The translations under genes were made by a program, and so were the position numbers. Below are positions 19,344 to 28,136 of a stretch of DNA of 64,000 bases, piece by piece; the stretch's first letter is position 1; every line of letters begins with the position of its first letter. Origin of the DNA: AWTP1-13 sp963820375 (GTDB taxonomy: Bacteria; Pseudomonadota; Alphaproteobacteria; Rhizobiales; Hyphomicrobiaceae); NCBI GenBank assembly GCA_963820375.1, contig CAWFZX010000029.1, positions 203,930 to 267,929 of the forward strand, written 5' to 3'. Below the pieces are notes generated by a model, which was not told the DNA's origin, made no database searches, and was given only the letters and a program-made list of their open reading frames with translations.

Positions 19344-21209
19344 ATGACTGACAACCTCGAACCAATCAGCGGCGATTTCCAATTAGCCTCACGCGAGGCC
19401 TGGCTCGATCTCGTCGATAAGGTGCTGAAGGGCGGCTCGTTTGCGCGGCTCGTGTCGAAGACCGCCGATGGCTTGACGATCGACCCCCTGACGACACGAC
19501 CAGCAACTGACGCTCTGTCCTGCCCGGTCAGCCGGCCGCCCGCGGCAGGCCATCGCTGGGATATCCGTCAGCGCCACGCCGAGCCCGACCCCAAGCTCAG
19601 CAATGCGGCCATCCTGGATGACCTGGAAGGAGGGGTAACTTCGCTCATCCTGCAGATCGAGGCCCCAGGCCAATCCGGCCTCGGGTATGGCGCCGAGCCG
19701 CTTGCCGCCGCGCTCAAGGGGGTTGCGTTGAAGGCCTGTACCATCGCGCTCGATGGCCGCGAAAACACCATGGATGTGGCCGGCAGCTTGCTCGAGATCT
19801 GGCGCGAGAACGACATCGACGAAGGCCAGCGCCACGCCGCCTTCAACTACGACCCGCTCGGCGTCCTGGCCAAGACCGGTACCCTCTACTATCCGGCTGA
19901 TCGCGCATGCGCGATTGCCGCTAAATTTGCCGCTGACGCCCGCGCAATGCCCAAGGTCAAGGCCCTGGTGGCGGATGGCCGGCCCTATCACGAGGCCGGC
20001 GCCAGCGAGGCACAAGAGCTGGCGGCAATGTTGGCGACGCTTGTGGCCTATTTGCGCGCTTGCGAGAGCGAGGGCTTTGACGCGCCAGCCGCCTTCGACA
20101 AGATCGCCATCGCCTTGGCGACCGATGCCGATCTTTTCCTCAGCATCGCCAAGCTGCGTGCCGCTCGCAGCCTGCTCGCGCGTGTTGCGGAAGCCTGCGG
20201 CGCGGCGGAGGCCGCCGGCGGCATGCATCTGACGGCAGCCACCTCCGAACGCATGATGGCCAGGCGCGATCCGTGGGTGAATATGTTGCGGACCGCGGTG
20301 GCGTGCGCCGGCGCGGCCTTCGGCGGCGCCGACGCCATCACCGTGCTGCCCTTTACCTGGGCGCTGGGCAAACCCGATCGCTTCGCACTCCGCATCGCCC
20401 GCAACACGCAATTGGTTTTGCAGGAGGAGAGTGCGCTGGCTCGTGTCAGAGATCCCGCGCACGGGGCCTGGTTTATCGAGAAACTGACGACGGATTTGGC
20501 GCAAAAGGCCTGGATGCTATTCCAGGCGATCGAAGCCGCCGGCGGCATGACTGCTGCGCTGGAGTCGGGCTACCTCCAAAACGAGATCGGCAAGATTGCA
20601 GAGGCCCGAGACAATCGCGTCGCCCACGGCCTGCTTGCCCTCACCGGGGTGTCGGCATTTCCGCTGCTCGCTACCGACGGTGTTAGCGCCGAGCCCCACC
20701 CTACCGCAGCGCCTATTGTCAAAGGCGGCACAGCGGTTGCGCCCTTAACGCCACGGCGGCTGGCTCAACCGTTCGAGCGCTTGCGCGATGCAGCCGATGC
20801 GCATGTTGCTCGCGCCGGCCGGCGGCCGCGGGTGTTCTTAGCCTCGCTCGGTGATGCGGCCGTCCACTCGGCGCGCACGACTTGGATGCAGAACTTTCTC
20901 GCCGCTGGCGGCATCGAGGCCATCGCTAGTGACGATTTGCACAATTCGGCCCAGGCCGGCAACGCCTTCGCCAACAGCGGCACAACGGTGGCCTGCATCT
21001 GCTCGTCGGAGGCAATTTACGCCGACCTCGCCGAAGCCACGGCCGGCGTGCTGAAGGCTGCAGGCGCACAGCAAGTTTTGCTTGCCGGTCGGCCCAAGGC
21101 GCAGGAGAGCGCGCTGCGCCTTGCCGGCGTCGACACGTTTGTGTTCGCCGGCTGTGATGCGGTTGCCACGCTGAGCCGCCTGCACGAGGTGCTGGATGTC
21201 AAACACTGA
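19344..21209 (+). CDS. mutA: Methylmalonyl-CoA mutase, small (non-catalytic) subunit
   Basis: The 621-residue protein aligns in outline with MutA: a TIM-barrel N-terminal part with FNYDPLG and NMLRTAVACAGAAFGGADAI, and a C-terminal Rossmann-like domain starting RPRVFLASLGDAAVHS. The cobalamin-binding DxHxxG is absent there, which marks the small beta subunit that holds but does not catalyse. Its partner MutB interconverts succinyl-CoA and methylmalonyl-CoA with B12. MutB normally follows mutA; here a GFA gene overlaps the end instead and no MutB lies in the window. ATG 19344 is chosen as the family start; the frame is open 300 bases further. Confidence 0.83.
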   Translation: MTDNLEPISGDFQLASREAWLDLVDKVLKGGSFARLVSKTADGLTIDPLTTRPATDALSCPVSRPPAAGHRWDIRQRHAEPDPKLSNAAILDDLEGGVTSLILQIEAPGQSGLGYGAEPLAAALKGVALKACTIALDGRENTMDVAGSLLEIWRENDIDEGQRHAAFNYDPLGVLAKTGTLYYPADRACAIAAKFAADARAMPKVKALVADGRPYHEAGASEAQELAAMLATLVAYLRACESEGFDAPAAFDKIAIALATDADLFLSIAKLRAARSLLARVAEACGAAEAAGGMHLTAATSERMMARRDPWVNMLRTAVACAGAAFGGADAITVLPFTWALGKPDRFALRIARNTQLVLQEESALARVRDPAHGAWFIEKLTTDLAQKAWMLFQAIEAAGGMTAALESGYLQNEIGKIAEARDNRVAHGLLALTGVSAFPLLATDGVSAEPHPTAAPIVKGGTAVAPLTPRRLAQPFERLRDAADAHVARAGRRPRVFLASLGDAAVHSARTTWMQNFLAAGGIEAIASDDLHNSAQAGNAFANSGTTVACICSSEAIYADLAEATAGVLKAAGAQQVLLAGRPKAQESALRLAGVDTFVFAGCDAVATLSRLHEVLDVKH

Positions 21210-21705
21210 TCCGCAGCGAGCAGTACGCCACACCGGCGGTTGCCAGTGTGGCGCCGTGCGCTTCGCCGTCTACGCGGACCCGACCAGAATCGGCATCTGT
21301 CACTGTCGCATGTGTCAGAAGGCGGTGGCTGGTCCGTTCGCCGTGCTGGCCGAGGTGCCGCATGCGCAGTTCTCCTGGACACGCGGCACACCGGGCACGT
21401 TCCAGTCCTCCACACGCGCGCTGCGCGACTTCTGCGCCGCCTGCGGCTCGCCTTTGAGCTATCGCCATCTGGGTGGCCCGGTTATTGAGCTGCTGACGGG
21501 CGCTTTTGATCAACCCAGCCGTGTGCCGCCGACCTACGCGGTTGGCACGGAATCGATGCTCGCCTGGCTCGCCGATCTGTCCTCGCTACCTGGCAAGACG
21601 ACGCCGACCAACCTTGGCCCCAGCACGGCACCGGACGTCGTCAGCTTCCAGCACCCCGACCACGACACTGGGCCGGATTGGCAGCCGGCACGGCCAATGG
21701 CTTGA
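21196..21705 (+). CDS. GFA-family zinc protein, second copy
   Basis: The 169-residue protein starts inside the last 14 bases of mutA, with GAGG in a good position, so it is translationally coupled to it. Zinc cysteines occur in GGCQCGAVRFAV, GICHCRMCQKA and FCAACGSPL. The C-terminus is longer than in the copy at 18586-18990, and the two are only distantly alike. Function is unproven in the family; coupling to a mutase gene is unusual. Confidence 0.83.
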   Translation: MSNTDPQRAVRHTGGCQCGAVRFAVYADPTRIGICHCRMCQKAVAGPFAVLAEVPHAQFSWTRGTPGTFQSSTRALRDFCAACGSPLSYRHLGGPVIELLTGAFDQPSRVPPTYAVGTESMLAWLADLSSLPGKTTPTNLGPSTAPDVVSFQHPDHDTGPDWQPARPMA

Positions 21706-21838
21706 GGGCCGCTGGCGCGCTTGCCCGCTGCTGGTCGAGTGCCTAACGAAATCTGTGGGCGCACTGATCACCCCACACCACTGGGAAGCCTGGGGCAAGC
21801 TTAGGAATGTCGACTTCGGAGCCTCGGCGCTTGCAGCC

Positions 21839-23344
21839 ATGAGAACGCTTTTTGACTTTGCCGCCAAACGCGCGGAACTCTCTCCCACTGCGCTGGCCTT
21901 CGAGGAGGGCGAAACCGGGCGTAAACATACCTTTGCCGAGTTCAATGGGCGCGCCGAACGCGGCGCCAGCTTGCTTGAGCAGATCGGCCTGGCCGCGGGC
22001 GATCGGGTTGCCGTGCTCTGCCACAACAGCGTGACCTTCTTCGAGTTGTTATTTGCCTGCGGCAAGATCGGTGCCATTCTGGTGCCGCTGAACTGGCGCC
22101 AGACCCTAGCTGAACTTGCTCCCATCCTGGCCGATTGTGGTGCGCGCACCTTACTGCACGACGCAGCGACAGCCCCGCTCGCACAATCCCTTGCTGCCTT
22201 CGCCGGCGTGCACCTCGTGTCTTTTGCCCAATACGATCACCTCGTCGGCCAGGAGGCGCCGGTTCCGCGCCGCGACCGCGCCTGGCCCAGCGACCGCATC
22301 TGGTATTTGCTCTATACCTCAGGCACAACCGGGCGAGCGAAGGCCGTGATCCAGACCGCCGGCATGGCATTGGCCAATGCCATCAACGTGCAGCAGGCCA
22401 CCGCTCTCACCTCAACCGATCGCAGCATCAACTTCCTACCGCTATTCCACACCGCCGGCATCAACCTACACACGTTGCCCATTTTCATTGCCGGCGGCAG
22501 CAGCATCATCCTGTCGAAATTCGAGATTGAGCCATTCCTCGACCTAGTTGCCGCCGACCGCCTGACGGTATTCTTCGCTGTACCCACCATCTATCAGGCG
22601 CTGAGCCTGCATCCGCGCTTCGCTGTGGCGGAGCTGTCGCGCGTACGACATTGGGGCTGCGGCGGCGCGCCGCTGGCGGAGAACCTGATCCGCCTTTTTC
22701 TCGCTAAGGACGTGCGTGTCTGCAACGGCATGGGCATGACCGAGACCGGGCCAACCGTGTTTCTGATGAACCCGGAGCGGGCCGCGGAAAAGATTGGCTC
22801 GGTGGGCAAGCCGCAACTGTTATCCGAGGTCCGTTTGGTCGACGTCGATGGTCGCGATGTCGCCGATGGCGAGTGTGGCGAAATCTTGTTCCGCGGGCCT
22901 AACATTACGCCTGGTTACTACAATAATCCGGAGGCCACCGCCGCCGCCATTAGCTCCGAGGGTTGGTTACGCTCTGGCGACATTGGCCGCCGCGATGGCG
23001 ACGGCTACTACTTCATCGTCGATCGCATCAAGGACATGTACATTTCCGGCGGCGAAAACGTGTATCCGGCGGAAGTCGAGGCGGTGCTGACCAATCATGC
23101 TGCCGTCCTCGAAGCCGCGGTGATCGGCGTGGCGGACGCACGCTGGGGCGAAGTCGGCCATGCCGCCATCCGCCTGCGGCCGGCACAGGCGCTCGACGAG
23201 ACTGAACTACGTGCCTTCGCCCGCGCTCATCTCGCCGCCTACAAGGTGCCAAAGTACGTGACGGTGGTCGCTGACTTTCCGCGCACTGCCGCCGGCAAGG
23301 TGCAAAAGCACCTGCTGCGCCGCTCGCTCGAGCGAAAGGTCTAG
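21839..23344 (+). CDS. AMP-dependent acyl-CoA synthetase/ligase
   Basis: This 501-residue enzyme of the ANL superfamily activates a carboxylic acid as its adenylate and transfers it to CoA. It shows the P-loop YTSGTTGRAKAV near residue 160, a GMGMTETGPT A5-type motif, and RIKDMYISGGENVYPAEVE near 396. The catalytic lysine lies in TAAGKVQKHLL near 487. The start at ATG 21839 gives the family length; the frame is open further upstream but reads through the preceding gene. Acid specificity (fatty, aromatic or other) cannot be told. Confidence 0.85.
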   Translation: MRTLFDFAAKRAELSPTALAFEEGETGRKHTFAEFNGRAERGASLLEQIGLAAGDRVAVLCHNSVTFFELLFACGKIGAILVPLNWRQTLAELAPILADCGARTLLHDAATAPLAQSLAAFAGVHLVSFAQYDHLVGQEAPVPRRDRAWPSDRIWYLLYTSGTTGRAKAVIQTAGMALANAINVQQATALTSTDRSINFLPLFHTAGINLHTLPIFIAGGSSIILSKFEIEPFLDLVAADRLTVFFAVPTIYQALSLHPRFAVAELSRVRHWGCGGAPLAENLIRLFLAKDVRVCNGMGMTETGPTVFLMNPERAAEKIGSVGKPQLLSEVRLVDVDGRDVADGECGEILFRGPNITPGYYNNPEATAAAISSEGWLRSGDIGRRDGDGYYFIVDRIKDMYISGGENVYPAEVEAVLTNHAAVLEAAVIGVADARWGEVGHAAIRLRPAQALDETELRAFARAHLAAYKVPKYVTVVADFPRTAAGKVQKHLLRRSLERKV

Positions 23345-23428
23345 GTTGCCGCGGCAGCGCCCAGAGCGACGCGGCCCAGGTGCTGCCGGCAAGGGTGGCC
23401 GATGCGGAGGCGGAAAGCCGATGCCGAT

Positions 23429-23848
23429 CTATTCGGCCGCTTCGGCCTTCGCCTGCGGGGCCTCGACGATGTGCGTGGCAAAATCGGCGGGCGAGACGAT
23501 CTCGAGCACCTCGAAATCCTCTGAGCAGGCGATCTCGCGGTGCTTGATACCGGGCACCTGCAGGATGCAATCGCCCTTCCGGATGGTACGCTGGCCCTGC
23601 CCCTCATATTCGAAGGTAGCCCAGCCGTTCATCACATAGACAAACTGGAAGGTGCAATCATGCACGTGCCACTGCTGCACTTCGTCCTTGGTCTTCTTGC
23701 CGTTGTGTCGAATGAGATGGGCGACGAAATCACCTTTGGTACCTGCCTTGATACCAAGATCGCGATATTCGAAGATCTCACGCAGGCCTGGCGTCCACGT
23801 TTGCTCGCTCGCTAGGTTGTGCACGAAATCCCAGGTTTTCTCGCTCAT
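23429..23848 (-). CDS. Cupin-domain protein
   Basis: The 139-residue protein is a single cupin: HVHDCTFQFVYVMNGWATF carries cupin motif 1 (His-x-His then Glu replaced by Gln/Phe context) and VPGIKHREIA motif 2. The start is the ATG at 23848, directly after AGGAGGAAACG; 20 codons upstream are open but lack a site. Such proteins are metal-dependent dioxygenases, isomerases or binding proteins; no specific role can be given. Its stop faces that of the convergent acyl-CoA ligase gene. Confidence 0.78.
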   Translation of the reverse strand: MSEKTWDFVHNLASEQTWTPGLREIFEYRDLGIKAGTKGDFVAHLIRHNGKKTKDEVQQWHVHDCTFQFVYVMNGWATFEYEGQGQRTIRKGDCILQVPGIKHREIACSEDFEVLEIVSPADFATHIVEAPQAKAEAAE

Positions 23849-23972
23849 CGTTTCCTCCTGCGGTGATGCCAAGGCTGACTTGGCAGCTGGCGCACTATAG
23901 CGCATCAACTGACCATGTCATCGTCGGCGAGGGCGTCGGCCCGCTTCACAAAGTGCAGGCGGCCGTGTGTGC

Positions 23973-25352
23973 TTAGCCGCGCGGAGCCTGGGTCAGCCCC
24001 TTGGGCCTGCCGACGATGGTTACGATCGGCTCTTCGCGTTCAAACAGTTGTTTGGCAACGCGCCTCACCTGCTCCATCGTCACCGCGTCGATTTCGGCGT
24101 TGCGCGTGTCCACGTACTCGCGACCCAGATCCTCCTGCCAGAACCACAATAGCTGATTGGCGATCTTGGCATTGCTGTCGAAGCGCAGCGCGAACGAGCC
24201 CGTCAGATAGCTCTTGGCGTTCTGCAATTCCTTGTCGGTTGGACCTTCGGCGGCGATGCGCTTGAGCTCGGCGCGGATGAGATCGAGGGACTGGGCGATC
24301 TCCTCGTTCTTGGTGGCCACACCGCCGGCAAACACCGACGTATGCTTGAAAGGCTGCACGGTCGTGGAGACGGAATAGGCCAAGCCGCGCTTCTCGCGCA
24401 CTTCTTCCCACAGCCGCGAAGACATCACCCCGCCGCCAACAATGGTATTGAGCACGAAGGCCGGAATAAAATCCTTGTGCTTACGCGGGAGCGCCGGCAG
24501 ACCGAAGCGCGCCACTGACTGCGGCACGGCCATCTCGACAACCTTCAGTCTTTCGGTAGCTGTGGGAATGACCTGGGCAATCGGCTTGAGTTTGGCTTTC
24601 GCGGGCAGGCCACCAAACACCTTGTCAAGCAGAGGCTTGAGCGTCTCCGCATCGATGTCGCCGACGACGACGACGCGCAAATTGTCCCTGGCGAAGGTGC
24701 TGGACCAAAAATCGGCAAGGTCATCACGACCGATCTTCTGCACCGATGCCGGCGTACCATTAGCTGGCCGCCCGTAAGGGTGACCGGCAAAAGCCAGCGC
24801 CGACCATTGCTCGGAGGCGACCCGGTCGGGATCGCGGGCGGCGTAGGCAAGGCTGGCTAGCAACTGTCCCCGGATACGCTCGACGGCGTCGACATCGAAA
24901 CGCGGCTTGCCGACAGCAAGCGCCAGCAATTCGATGGCCGCATCCCGGTTCTCGGTGAGGGTTTCAAAGCTGCCATAGACCGCATCGCGCGAGTCATCAA
25001 AACTCATGCGCATGGCGATCGCCTCCATGCGCTCCTGAAATTGCTTGCTCGTCAGCTCGCCGGCGCCTTCGTCCATCATGCTGACGATGAAATTAGCGAC
25101 GCCCTCTTTGCCGTCTGGGTCCTGAGCATTGCCACCCTCGAAGGCAAAGCGCATGGCGATCAGCGGAATGCCATGCTCTTCCACCAGCCAGGCCGTAATG
25201 CCGCCCGGGCTTTTTACCTCTTGGATCTTCATGGCCTCTGCCTTGCTGGAGACAAACACTAGCGCGCCGAGGGCCATCGCGACGAGAACAATGGTTGCCG
25301 CAAAGTGTGCTGCAAGAAACGCGCCGTACCTATGCGGAGGCGTTACTTTCAT
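23973..25352 (-). CDS. M16 peptidase-like protein, inactive partner
   Basis: The 459-residue exported protein has an N-terminal hydrophobic signal segment and the M16 fold with both half-repeats (VEEHGIPLIAMRFAFEGG, then the late REKRGLAYSVSTTVQPF). The zinc motif HxxEH is lost: the matching place reads ANFIVSMMDEG. In two-gene M16 systems one subunit carries the zinc site and the other supplies the glycine-rich substrate loop, so this is likely the non-catalytic partner of the gene immediately upstream. It starts 12 bases after that gene's stop, with GGAG before the ATG. Confidence 0.88.
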   Translation of the reverse strand: MKVTPPHRYGAFLAAHFAATIVLVAMALGALVFVSSKAEAMKIQEVKSPGGITAWLVEEHGIPLIAMRFAFEGGNAQDPDGKEGVANFIVSMMDEGAGELTSKQFQERMEAIAMRMSFDDSRDAVYGSFETLTENRDAAIELLALAVGKPRFDVDAVERIRGQLLASLAYAARDPDRVASEQWSALAFAGHPYGRPANGTPASVQKIGRDDLADFWSSTFARDNLRVVVVGDIDAETLKPLLDKVFGGLPAKAKLKPIAQVIPTATERLKVVEMAVPQSVARFGLPALPRKHKDFIPAFVLNTIVGGGVMSSRLWEEVREKRGLAYSVSTTVQPFKHTSVFAGGVATKNEEIAQSLDLIRAELKRIAAEGPTDKELQNAKSYLTGSFALRFDSNAKIANQLLWFWQEDLGREYVDTRNAEIDAVTMEQVRRVAKQLFEREEPIVTIVGRPKGLTQAPRG

Positions 25353-25364
25353 GGGGTCGCTCCG

Positions 25365-26825
25365 TTAGGATTTGTTGGCGCTGGCGGGGGGGCGGACGGC
25401 ATCGCTCTCGGGCTCGGCGGGCACCGGCAACAATGTGCCAGTGACGGAGCTGCGGATGTCCAAATACTGGCCGGCGACACGCTTGATGTCGTCGGCCGTC
25501 ACCCTGGCAATCGCCACCGGCCAGTCGTTGATCTGCTTGATGGTCAGTCCGAGCACTAGCCCCTCGCCATAGCGCCGCGCCAGCGCCGATTGGCTGTCCG
25601 ATTCATAGATGAAGTCGGCGATGAAAGCCTTCTTGGCACGCTCCAGTTCATCGGCCGAGACCGAATTATCGCGCAGCTCATGCAGCACACGATCGATGCC
25701 GGCTTCCAGTTTGTCGAGGCCAACATCCTTGGCGGCGACGGCGTAGACGCCAATGGAGCCGCTATCCAGGCCGAGCCCCGAGTACCAGCCACCCGCACTT
25801 GAGGCCAACTTTTCCTCCACGACGAGCTTTTGATAGAGACGGCTAGTGGCGCTGTGGCCAACAATTTTCATGAGCAGATAAAGTGCCTCGGCTTCGCCCG
25901 GCTCCGCCTTCGGAAGGCTCGGAGCAAAATAGAAGCGCCGTACCGAAGCGTTGCCGGCGCGTGCATCCTTGAGTTCCACCCGCCTCGGGGTGCGGTTCGG
26001 GGGCTCCTGCGGGCGCACCCGGACGTGCACCTGCGGGTTGGCCTTGATTTTCCCGTAGGTTGCCTGCGCCAACTGCTTGACCTCGTCGGCGGTAACGTCG
26101 CCGGTGACAACCATGACGGCGTTGTTGGGGGCATAGAAACGCTTATAGAAGGCGATCGCGTCCGCTTGCGACAGCTTGGCGATCTCGTGCATCCAGCCGA
26201 TGATGGGGGTGCGGTAGGGATGGTTTCGGTAGAGCGCCGCCGACATCTGCTCGGAGAGGATGTTGGAGGGGTTGTTCTCCGTGCGCGAGCGCCGCTCCTC
26301 GAGGATGACATCGCGTTCGGTCAGCACATCCTTCTCTGTGAGCTGCAGGTTCGCCATACGATCGGCCTCCATCTCCATCACGGTGCCAAGGCGTTCCTTG
26401 GCAATGCGCTGGAAATAGCCGGTGTAGTCGTGGGTCGTGAAGGCATTGTCCTGGCCGCCGAGGCGCGAAACAATTTTGGAGAACTCACCCGAGGGAATCT
26501 TGTCCGTAGACTTGAACATCAGGTGCTCGAGAAAGTGGGCAATGCCCGAAACCCCCGGCGGGTCGTCGGCCGCTCCCGCCAGGTACCAGACGTAGTGCGT
26601 GACAACGGGTGCGCGGTGATCCGGAACGACGACGACGCGCAGGCCGTTGGACAACGTAAATTCGCTGACGCGGCTGGCGATCGGACTAGCTGTGAGAGTA
26701 GCCAAGCTCTGTGCGAACATCATGATTGTGAGTGCCAGAAGGACGCTGAGGCGTCGGGAGCCGTTACTGCAAGTCGACATGGAGCGAAGTTTCCTGTCAG
26801 CGAGGCTACGACAAAGTCTCGCCAT
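25365..26825 (-). CDS. M16 family zinc metallopeptidase, active subunit
   Basis: This periplasmic peptidase of about 486 residues has an intact inverted zinc motif HFLEH (about residues 98-102) and the downstream acidic EMEADRMANL with the third ligand. The conserved YRTPIIGW region and the C-terminal half-domain with RLYQKLVVEEKLA follow. Start ATG 26825 has AAAGGA six bases before it. A later ATG at 26780 would give a cleaner signal peptide (hydrophobic stretch after SNGSRRLS) and is the main alternative. It forms an operon with the inactive partner and probably cleaves peptides in the periplasm. Confidence 0.9.
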   Translation of the reverse strand: MARLCRSLADRKLRSMSTCSNGSRRLSVLLALTIMMFAQSLATLTASPIASRVSEFTLSNGLRVVVVPDHRAPVVTHYVWYLAGAADDPPGVSGIAHFLEHLMFKSTDKIPSGEFSKIVSRLGGQDNAFTTHDYTGYFQRIAKERLGTVMEMEADRMANLQLTEKDVLTERDVILEERRSRTENNPSNILSEQMSAALYRNHPYRTPIIGWMHEIAKLSQADAIAFYKRFYAPNNAVMVVTGDVTADEVKQLAQATYGKIKANPQVHVRVRPQEPPNRTPRRVELKDARAGNASVRRFYFAPSLPKAEPGEAEALYLLMKIVGHSATSRLYQKLVVEEKLASSAGGWYSGLGLDSGSIGVYAVAAKDVGLDKLEAGIDRVLHELRDNSVSADELERAKKAFIADFIYESDSQSALARRYGEGLVLGLTIKQINDWPVAIARVTADDIKRVAGQYLDIRSSVTGTLLPVPAEPESDAVRPPASANKS

Positions 26826-27069
26826 CGTGAATCCTTTCGACAATAAGCGCTTAAGGTGTCGTCCTGAATGTCTGAGGGAGCCGCCGTCCGGCGTTGGCCG
26901 CTGTTGTTCGGCTTCCCGCCAGGGATGTCAAATGACAAGGCATTAATGTGACCGTGGATTAACGTTGCGCAGGCCCCAAACATCCGGTCAGGGCCCTGAT
27001 GATCGCCGCGGCGTTCCTTCAGCTGGCCGATGGCCAGGTGGTGCAAGGTCCACGGGGCGCGCGCGCAGG

Positions 27070-27522
27070 TCAGTTCTTGTTGACGCCGCCGACGACGCCG
27101 CCGAAGATACTGGGGCAGGGACCATAAGGGCTCAGATTGGTACCGCTGCCATCCTTGGAATTGAGCGCTCTTTCTTTCCATTGGATGTCGCCGCGGCAGT
27201 AGGCCAGATGCAGCCGCTCGCGCTCCTGGGCGGCAGCCAGCTTGCGCTGTTCGGGGTCGGTAGGCCAATTCGCCTGGTCGCCGGCGGGCACCGCGGAGGC
27301 TGGATCGGGCAGACGCTTGGCATCGGGCGGCATGACCAGAGGCGCGCGCTCGGCCAGTTTCGGCTCCTTGCGGGAGGCTTCCAGCGCGGCCGGGCTGACA
27401 CCCAGTAAATCGAAGACCTTGCCGTTGAGTTCGACGCCATCGGCGCAGCCCGTAAAGGCACTGGTCGCCGCGATGCCGACGGCACCGGCAATCTGCTTGA
27501 GGCGCTGGACAGAGCCAACCAT
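27070..27522 (-). CDS. Putative lipoprotein of the ileS-lspA operon (DUF3035-like)
   Basis: The protein has 150 residues from ATG 27522 (GGGGGAC upstream). A hydrophobic stretch ends in AFTGC, an imperfect lipobox, suggesting a lipid-anchored outer-membrane or periplasmic protein. The segment ERAPLVMPPDAKRLPDP resembles the short conserved core of DUF3035/BamF-like lipoproteins that occupy the same place after lspA in alphaproteobacteria. The rest is charged and low in hydrophobicity. The DUF3035 assignment is from memory of the core motif and the neighbourhood. Confidence 0.62.
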   Translation of the reverse strand: MVGSVQRLKQIAGAVGIAATSAFTGCADGVELNGKVFDLLGVSPAALEASRKEPKLAERAPLVMPPDAKRLPDPASAVPAGDQANWPTDPEQRKLAAAQERERLHLAYCRGDIQWKERALNSKDGSGTNLSPYGPCPSIFGGVVGGVNKN

Positions 27523-27583
27523 GTGCACGTCCCCCGGGCCCGATCTCGATCGCGGCTGCCGACACTCCTGTTCGCTCAATCGG

Positions 27584-28129
27584 TTAGGTCGGCTTTGCGG
27601 CGTTATTGCGACTCGGGCGCAAGGAATCATATAGGAGCCCCATTACCCCGGCAACAATGGCCACGTCGGCAATATTGAACACGTACCAGTAAAAGCCAAA
27701 GGCGTGCAGGGAAAAGAAATCCGCGACCCCGCCAATGCTCACGCGGTCGATGGCATTGCTGATGGCCCCGCCGATGATCAGGCCTACGCTGGCCGCCACC
27801 AGCTTACTGGCAACGCCGCGCGCCAGCCAGACAACCATGGCTCCAGCGGCCACGGCGGCAAAGCCGGCCAGGCTCCATTGTCCCCATTTTCCTTCCTGCA
27901 GGAACAAACCGTAGCTGACCCCCAAATTCTTTACATACACCAGATCCAGGAAGGGCAGCACCGCCACCCGGCCGCGCGTCGCAATCTCGTAGGGTCCCAG
28001 CATCCACCACTTGTGCGCCTGATCGCTGACGAGCACGAGCAGGGCGGTCGTCAGCCCAAGGGCAGAGAACGGTCCCCACAGCCAAGGCTGCCGGTCCCGT
28101 CTGGTGTTTAGCGTCGGCGTGGATGTCAT
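27584..28129 (-). CDS. lspA: Signal peptidase II (lipoprotein signal peptidase)
   Basis: The 181-residue integral membrane aspartyl protease cleaves signal peptides from diacylglyceryl-modified prolipoproteins. Conserved motifs are present: SDQAHKWW near the start, KNLGVSYG, GGAISNAIDRV with the first catalytic aspartate, and FNIADVAIVAG with the second. Four membrane segments fit the hydropathy. It lies 7 bases after ileS, the common alphaproteobacterial and gammaproteobacterial order. Confidence 0.96.
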   Translation of the reverse strand: MTSTPTLNTRRDRQPWLWGPFSALGLTTALLVLVSDQAHKWWMLGPYEIATRGRVAVLPFLDLVYVKNLGVSYGLFLQEGKWGQWSLAGFAAVAAGAMVVWLARGVASKLVAASVGLIIGGAISNAIDRVSIGGVADFFSLHAFGFYWYVFNIADVAIVAGVMGLLYDSLRPSRNNAAKPT

Positions 28130-28136
28130 CGCTGAC

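Noticed and set aside
26720..27565. 281-codon open frame on the minus strand overlapping the lipoprotein and M16 genes
   Set aside because: Other frame of two genes with better support; Arg- and Ala-rich shadow translation.
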